Shown here: positions 56,984-64,000 of the stretch, piece after piece | Numbering within the stretch: the first letter of the stretch is position 1 | Layout: every line of letters begins with the position of its first letter | NCBI GenBank assembly: GCA_034509735.1 | Contig: JACGWO010000002.1 | Location: forward strand, 41,719,855-41,783,854 | Reading direction: 5' to 3' | Length of the DNA: 64,000 nucleotides | Source of the DNA: Sesamum alatum | Lineage: Eukaryota; Streptophyta; Magnoliopsida; Lamiales; Pedaliaceae | Made by a program: the position numbers and the translations under genes | The notes under the pieces: generated by a model | The model's database searches: none | What the model saw: the letters and a program-made list of their open reading frames with translations, nothing else | What the model was told of the DNA's origin: nothing

Positions 56984-59900
56984 ATGGAGAGTTTGTTGGT
57001 GCGCATGTGCATCGAGGCAGCGACGGAGACCGCCGCCGCCGTCGAGAAGTGGCGGAGGCAGCGGCGGACTCTTGAGCGCATGCCGTCTCATCTCGCCGAG
57101 GCTCTCCTCCGCCACCTACTCCGCCGCCGCCTCCTTTTTCCTTCTCTACTGGAGTATGTCTTCATATTTAAACTAGGAATTTGCTTTATTATTTTTGTTG
57201 CTCTTTATTGAGCTGTTAATGTAACTTTATGCTGATGATCTGAGCTTCGAGAAGTTTTTAACTACAAATGATGCATGCTTCATTAGGTAAATGTGAAGGA
57301 AATTCTCAGATGAGTGCTCGCGAACTAATTCCACACAATTAGTTTTGTTTAACATGGATATGTTTATGCTACCTTTCACTATTGAAATCATATTTATAGT
57401 CTGTAAACTTATAGATTAGATTGCTTCATAAGGGCCACATATAACTGATATAGAAGGTTACGGTTGAGAAGACAGTGATTTTTTCTTTTTGTGTGAAGTG
57501 TTATCTGATGATTTTTGATCTGTGTATAGCTTAGATCACAGAGTCTGGGCTAGCTGGCATTTGATCTATATGTGTTTGGTCCAACTCGAATTTTAATGGA
57601 TGCACCATGGTTCTTAATTCATCTATTTGCTTGAATTATTTGATGGATGATATTCAGCCTAAATGCCTGCATCTGATTTGGTGTGTTACTGAATCCTATT
57701 TAAGCATTCGAAAAGAAAATATGATCAGAATGTGATATAGTAAGCAGCGGATTATCAGATGGACCTTTTCTGTATCAGTTCTGATTATGAGATGTGGTAA
57801 TCATGAACGGATACTACAGTAGGAATGTGTGTGTCTATCATAGACATGATAACAAACTGGCTGCACAGTTGTACATTATTTTTTATATGTTCATTTATTT
57901 GTCATCCTTCAGAGTTTTCAAATACAGTGTAGAGGAAATTGATTTGAGAGGTGAGAGCTGTGTAGATGCAGAATGGATGGCATACTTGGGGGCATTCCGA
58001 TACTTGCGCTCAATTATTCTTGCAGACTGCCATAGAATCAATAATTCAGCCCTCTGGAGTATAACAGGTGTAATAATTATGCATTTTGACTTTATTCAAA
58101 CCCATTTGGGAAATGTATGCGCTAGTTTTCACCCAAATAGGATAAATTTTGTGCCTATGGCAACACGGGATCCATTTGTCATTTAGTTTCTTATTTCCTG
58201 AACTGTTTGCTTCAGTTTTCTTTGTTTAACTGTCTCATAGCTGGGATATGAATTTGATGGGGCTAGAAGCCATATCTCTTGCCCCTCAATTGATTGGTTC
58301 CTTCTAGACAACATTTAGTTGCTTATTTATTTATTTTGTTATCTGAATAGTTGATCTCCAGCTATTAGTGTCAAAAGGACACATTCACATTCTATGTTTT
58401 AGGGGCAAGCAATACCTGAAAGATATAGTCCACATTGTTACTCTGCATTAGTTTAGTTATGGTAAATTATCAAGCTTGTGGTAACTCTTTGTTATATAAG
58501 TGCTCTGCCTTATATTATAACATATCTGTAGTTCTACTACTAACCCCATAGGTTAGCAAGTTTCAGACCTATGTTGCTTCTGAACTGACTTTGTTTTATG
58601 ATACTTACATGCAGTTATATTTTACAATGTTGATCATAGTTTGCTTTCAATTCTTTCAGGCATGGCAAATTTAAAGGAGGTGGACCTTTCAAGATGCTCC
58701 AAGATAACAGATGCTGGCATTACACACCTATTATCAGTTCCAGCCCTCGAGAAATTATGCATTTCAGAAACAGGTGTTACTGCAGACGGTGTCGCTGGTC
58801 TCGCTTCACTGACCAACTTATTTATGTTGGACCTGGGAGGTTTACCTGTAAATGATTCAGCTTTGAGTTCTCTTCAGGTGCAAAATCCATGAGTATATGC
58901 TCTGTGTGTGCGTGTGATTTTATTCTATCTCATGTTTCCTTTAAGTATAACTTTGTCCTTTGCCCCCTTTTCCCCACTTATTATTGTTTACGTGCATGAT
59001 AATATCTCAACTAGAAAATTCTAGGTAGTAATATAGTTCATATCTTTTAAAGAATGAATATCTTCGACAAAGATAATGGGATGCAAAAGATTTTACTAGA
59101 AGCTATGGGCCTTGTTGAAATAAAACTTTCAGTTGCTGAGTTGCATATCATTACTCACTTTTCAATTTCCGATAGGATCATTTCTTGAGGGTGTTGGGGG
59201 GGTGTTATCATTTATTTCTTCAAGAGGAAACAGGGACTTTAGGCTTGTTTTGGCCATTGGATCTCAAGTTATGTGAGATTTCAGTGTCATGTTATCAAGC
59301 CTCTTTCACCATCTTGACTTTCACATATTTCTTTCTTTTGTCATTGCCCATTGAATTGAAATGCTAATTATATTTTAATGGGTCTGTCACTTGGATATCT
59401 CAAGTTGTCAAAACTGACAGACATCATTTAAAAATGTTTTAGGTTCTCAAAAAGTTGAAACATTTAGACCTTTGGGGCAGTGAAATATCTAATGAAGGAG
59501 CAGTTCTTCTCAAGACGTTTCCAAGCTTGAGTTCCTTAAATCTGGCTTGGACCAACGTAACAGACTTGCCAAATTTGTCTTCTCTTGCATATCTGAACAT
59601 GAGTAACTGCACCGTACATTCTCTCTTTGAAGGAGAAGGTCATAAAGCTTGTATGGAGAAACTTGTACTGTCTGGAGCTACAATAACTAATGTTTCTGAA
59701 GCCTTCCAATATGTTGAAACGAGTAAACTTTGTTTCTTGGATTTGTCCAGCTCTTCCCTTCAGTCATTCAGCTTTTTGCGTTCCATGAATGCACTTACCA
59801 ATTTGAACCTGAGTGATAGTGCACTGGTTGACAATTCAGTCGAACACATTGCATATATAGGAGCAAAGCTAAGATATTTGAATCTCAGCAATACAAAAGT

Positions 59901-60880
59901 AACTTCTGAAGGTATTGGAGCATTGGCTGGACATGTTCCTAATCTTGAGACTGTATTATTGTCCGGTACACCAATTGACGATACCGCTGTCTCATATATT
60001 AGCATGATGCTGTCGCTCAAAGCCATCAACCTAAGCAAAACAAACGTGAAAGGTGCTGTTCCAATATCGGCATCATTCTGTTCCTTTTGATTTCTCTTTT
60101 GCAGGACTTGTAACCAATCCTGAAATGATGTTTCTTCTCCAGGTCTGATTCGCCAGGATAGTGATGTTTCTGATGACGTCCCAACATTTTCTGCCCTGCA
60201 AAATCTTAGCCATTTAGAAAGGTTGGACTTGGAGGAGATACATATTAAGGACGCAGCACTGCATCCTCTGACAAACTTGGGCAGATTGAGCTATTTATCT
60301 CTGCGAAGCGTCTCCCTCACGGATGCATCTTTATACCATGTTTCATCTGCTCCAAAGTTGGTATATCTGGGTGTTCGTGATGCTGTGCTGACTGATTCTG
60401 GGCTCAATTGTTTCATTCCTCCTCCCACATTGGAAGTGCTTGATCTCAGGGGCTGCTGGCTATTGACAAAGGATATGCTCTCACATTTCTCTCATAAGCA
60501 TCCTGAAATTGAGATTAGGCATGAGTTCATCGAGACACTTGACAAACGAAATTTCCAGTATTCATCTCCATTGCGCGCAACTATGAAGAACGCGCAACAC
60601 AAGCACAAGCAGGGCAAGCCGGTCAATTCACCCCTTAAATCTGATGAGATTTTTCTAGGTAAGATAACTAAACTGCAACTCCATGAGTTTTCATCAGTTG
60701 CAATCCTACCTTATACTACATCTCCGCTGAGTTTTCACAATGATGATCCCTTCTTAACCACTTCATAGTTATGTCCCTGCAGATCAAAGGTTGAAATATA
60801 GTAGAGAAGAATTATTAGCTTTGCAATTTGCATCTGCGACAGTTTCGCCTTCAACTCATCAAGGTAATCCGATACCTTAA
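56984..60880 (+). CDS. LRR / RNI-like superfamily protein, six exons, 588 aa
   Basis: Exons: 56984-57153, 57913-58067, 58660-58877, 59443-60052, 60143-60658 and 60783-60880, all with GT-AG introns and consistent phases, giving 588 residues. The start MESLLVRMCIEAATETAAAV is the first ATG in frame after a stop-containing leader. Residues 1-56 are basic and Glu/Arg-rich (EKWRRQRRTLERMPSHLAEA). From about residue 59 to 500 there are repeated LRR units such as LKEVDLSRCSKITDAGI, LKHLDLWGSEISNEGA, LRYLNLSNTKVTSEGIGAL and LEVLDLRGCW. The tail is basic (KNAQHKHKQGK) and ends after GNPIP. No signal peptide, membrane segment, kinase or F-box is visible, so probably an intracellular protein-binding scaffold. 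It looks like Arabidopsis At4g23840-type LRR proteins (from memory). The only intact host gene here. Confidence 0.88.
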
Positions 60881-61529
60881 TATGACTTGATGGCCGGAAT
60901 CTGACTCAGGTTCTTAACAATTAAATGTGCTGATAGTCGATGCAACTATTGTCCCCTGCGTCTTGTTGGAATGCGAGAATTATGTGTAGGGTTTTCTACT
61001 ACTAGGACACCATGTTGTATGCAGAAGTTGATTGAAGAGAAGTGCTACTGTCCCATGCACCAGCCAAGCTGAAGTATGACACATTTAGTCATGTAACTGG
61101 AATATCGACAAATTTGTCTTGCAATTAGTCATTAAGCATATACAATTAGTTGTCGTATCTTTTTGGGCATCATCTATTTAGTCATGAACTTGGTCACGAT
61201 TGACGATTCTTGCTGGACAAATGCACCTGTTATTCACGTGTGATTTAAGTTGGTTATCAGTGGATTAAAACACTTAACACATAGCTTTCTTATTTCCAAG
61301 AGAAGAACAATTCCCAAATGCCTAATTTCTTCTCTTTCTCTGAAGCCCTATATCTTATTAAGGCCTAGCTCCACTTTCCTATTGAGCAATGGAGCCCTAG
61401 TCTCTTATTAAATCACTCAATCATTGTAAGGTTTGCAAGCTTCCATTTTTTTCCCCAAATTAAAGCCGTCGAATATTATCCTACTAAGCAAAGAGATTGA
61501 GGAACCCTATTTGTTATTAAAAGATAAGC

Positions 61530-62040
61530 GATAATTGCAATGCTTTTTTGTGAAGTTTGGTGTAATTATACATAGATTTTCTGTAATTAAAGTAATTATT
61601 CCGGATGTTTGTTTTTGCCTAATAAAGATCTTTCTGTTAGTAAAATTCTCGAAATTTGTGGATATTAGCAACGCAGTTGAATGAAAATTCATAATTACCG
61701 CCGATTGATTTGTTACAAATTTAACGTAGGTCAAACAAATCTTTTCTGACCAACCTATCGTTATAAGGATGAAGATGTACCTCCTCATGTATTAGCGTGT
61801 GAAGATACATATAGGTAGTTCTGTTAGAAAAGATTTACTTAATTTATAATAAATCAATAATAAGTCAAGTGGAGTTCAATATGAATTTTTATTCATTTTT
61901 ATTTATATCAGCAAATTCTGTTACTTTTGACCAATGTCTGAATCTATTTGTCGGATGGAAACAAAAGTTAGGAGTAATAAATAAAATTTTTTAAATCACA
62001 AGGATTTTACATATAATTAATCAAATTTTAAAGAATAATT
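61530..62040 (+). repeat. Dispersed repeat, copy 2
   Basis: Same family as 54750-55210: GAAGTTTGGTGTAATTATAC, CCTAATAAAGATC, GACCAACCTATCGTTATAAGG and AGCGTGTGAAGATAC. Confidence 0.6.
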
Positions 62041-63169
62041 GTACCAAAATCACAAGACGGCGTAATTATACCAAAAAAATTAATTGTATACCATATTTGG
62101 GTCTTGGACCTTAATTTAAATCTCCACTCCGCAACAATTTTGAACCCCCAATCAACTTTTCTAGATGGTATGGGCCAATAAGGTTTTGAGAAATCACAGT
62201 GGATGATTGACATTTTTCAAATAGCATCAGAAGAGATTTTATGTGGCTTTTAAAGGAGATTTAAGATTGAATTGAAAATAATTAGGGCTTTTGCTAGATT
62301 TGGATGAAGAAATTAGGGCTAGATTAAAAAATTGGGAGAATTTTGGATTTTAAGGATGTTTTTATTGTTTGGAAGTGGCAAAATGTATTAGGGTTTTAAT
62401 TCTCATTGCTTAAGTATTAAATCACTCGTGAATAACACGCATATTTTTCCTGCAAAAATCGTAAATATTGCCTCCTAACTTTAGGACTAAACAATTGATA
62501 GGTCTGATTACAGGACATTTGTCGAAGCTATAGTCAAGGACTAATGTGTTAGAACTTTAATACTTGAAGCCTGAAGGACTAAATCTGTTTTACACTAAAA
62601 GAATGACAAAAAATATAATACCCCAATAATTACATGATGAGCAATGAAATTTTTCCTTAAACCTAGTATCATATTGTCAGGAGCCGATATCCATTTTTAG
62701 AAAATCGATTACTAGAGAGGAAGAATATTTCACCTTATAAAACCTCAAGACCGCTCTCCCAATTGATGTGGAACGAAAAAATCAATTCATACCCAATCTC
62801 GTACAGTGTAAACTCCCCCTTGACGGCCTTACTTCAAACACTTGCACACAAATTCCCCCAGAGGCATTGATAGAACCCTAACTTTTTTTTTTTTTTTTAT
62901 GATCGATAGAACCCTAACTCTAATACTATTTGTCACAAACTCATATCCATTCTTAAAAATCAATTACTAAGAAGGACGAACACCAGACTATATAAACGCT
63001 AGAGAACCAATCTCCCACCGATGTGGAAACCGATGTTTGTGAACACATATAGCTTCATAGATTACATCAAGTCCCTACAGTTCACTGCTTCAGTCAAAAG
63101 ATCCAATGTTTCTCATTTGACATGGAAATGAGGTGTGGAAGCTACAAAATGTAAACAGAACAAACTTAA

Positions 63170-63560
63170 TAGTTCCTCTGGGATTTAATGTAATTATACA
63201 TAAATTCTTTGTAGTTTAAAGAATTACATTTAGTACCTCTAAAGTTTACTTCCATCTAACAAATAAATTCTTTCGTTAATCAAAAATATCGAATTTATTG
63301 ATATTAATTAAATAATTAAATAACAAATCGATATTTTACCCTCGATTAATTTATTGACTTATTACAAATCAAATAATCTTTTTTATTAAACTACCTTTGT
63401 AATGGTAAAATATACCTTCTCACATGTATTACGTCTAAAGATATATAAGAGTAGTTTGATCATAAAACAACATTATTTGACCTACAAAAACTCAATAATA
63501 AGTCAATTGATGATAAATAACTATTTTCATTCAATTTTTTCGCTAATATCAACAAATACT
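63170..63560 (+). repeat. Dispersed repeat, copy 3
   Basis: Same family: GGGATTTAATGTAATTATAC, CATCTAACAAATAAATTC, TTAAACTACCTTTGTAATGG. The right end merges with the start of the 100-bp tandem duplication. Confidence 0.55.
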
Positions 63561-63570
63561 CAAATCCACA

Positions 63571-63770
63571 TAGTTCAGTTGAATGTTGAAGGATTTCAAA
63601 TTCTTTTCAAATAGAGTCGTTTGAAATCCTTTTATCCAAATCCATCAATCCACATACACTCTTAGTGAACTAGTTCAATTGAATGTTGAAGGATTTCAAA
63701 TTCTTTTCAAATAGAGACGTTTGAAATCCTTTTATCCAAATCCATCAATCCACATACACTCTTAGTGAAC
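63571..63770 (+). repeat. Exact-period 100-bp tandem duplication
   Basis: 63571-63670 and 63671-63770 differ at only two positions by my reading (CAGTT/CAATT and GAGTCG/GAGACG). Each unit holds the inverted pair GGATTTCAAA and TTTGAAATCC, which could form a hairpin. Confidence 0.92.
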
Positions 63771-64000
63771 GTGAAAATGTTGAAGGTACCATGATGAATA
63801 TCAACCAAAAAGGAAGGAAAATTCTATTTATGGCAAAGATCATTCTCCAAAAGACTCGCTAACTCAGCAGCAAAACCAAGTACTGATTGGCTCCACATTA
63901 AGCAAATAATTCAAAAGAAGAAACAGATAGAGATGTAGTTACATAACTTACATTGTAGTTTTAATACATAAATAAAATTCAGGAATTAGGAATAGCCATA

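Larger units (their letters stand above)
60881..64000. other. Downstream intergenic region
   Basis: No gene recognised. It contains two copies of the dispersed repeat and an exact 100-bp tandem duplication (listed separately), plus a pair of related stretches at about 62685-62830 and 62920-63060 with CATATCCATTCTTA-type and TCTCCCA(C/A)(C/T)-GATGTGGAA motifs. Confidence 0.6.

Overview
This is a transposon-dense plant nuclear window. Evidence for a plant: long AT-rich intergenic DNA, GT-AG introns, MULE, hAT and Ty3/gypsy elements of plant type, plant mobile domain (PMD) cargo genes, and one spliced leucine-rich-repeat gene. I lean towards an asterid eudicot, possibly Lamiales, but that rests on memory of similar elements and is weak. 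No tRNA, rRNA or CRISPR array was seen.

Layout. 1-2.9 kb is AT-rich with a diverged direct repeat. 2.93-11.24 kb is a Mutator-like element (MULE) with about 330-bp inverted repeats and a 10-bp target duplication. It holds a broken transposase (- strand) and, in antisense, a spliced broken PMD gene (+ strand); two solo LTRs sit inside the transposase. 11.2-17.6 kb holds MITEs, a possible LTR insertion, microsatellites and AT-rich repeats. 17.6-19.4 kb is the first copy of a tandem locus of unknown function. 19.4-22.9 kb holds a GC-rich MULE-like element, a second MULE transposase fragment and a small two-exon GRF zinc-finger gene. 22.9-42.3 kb is the second copy of the tandem locus, split by a 1.27-kb element that itself contains a complete Tat-type Ty3/gypsy retrotransposon (24279-40829).

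The retrotransposon has both LTRs, TSD ATATG, a PBS, a polypurine tract, a gag-pol on the - strand and an antisense PMD/coiled-coil gene on the + strand. Two solo LTRs interrupt its gag-pol, each with a perfect 5-bp duplication. 42.4-56.8 kb holds further tandem-locus copies broken up by MITEs, three hAT-like elements (two of them with perfect 8-bp duplications), an LTR insertion, a solo LTR and a decayed TE-derived coiled-coil gene. 56.98-60.88 kb is the one convincing intact host gene: a six-exon LRR/RNI-like protein of 588 residues. 60.9-64 kb is intergenic, with a dispersed repeat and an exact 100-bp tandem duplication.

Main themes. A class II element and a class I element each carry a PMD gene antisense to their own mobility gene. 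Insertions are nested up to four deep, with duplications that allow relative dating. A five-unit tandem repeat carries motifs like those of plant snRNA promoters (USE plus TATA). An unrecognised locus was tandemly duplicated before most of the insertions. All positions were read by eye; no alignment or database search was run.
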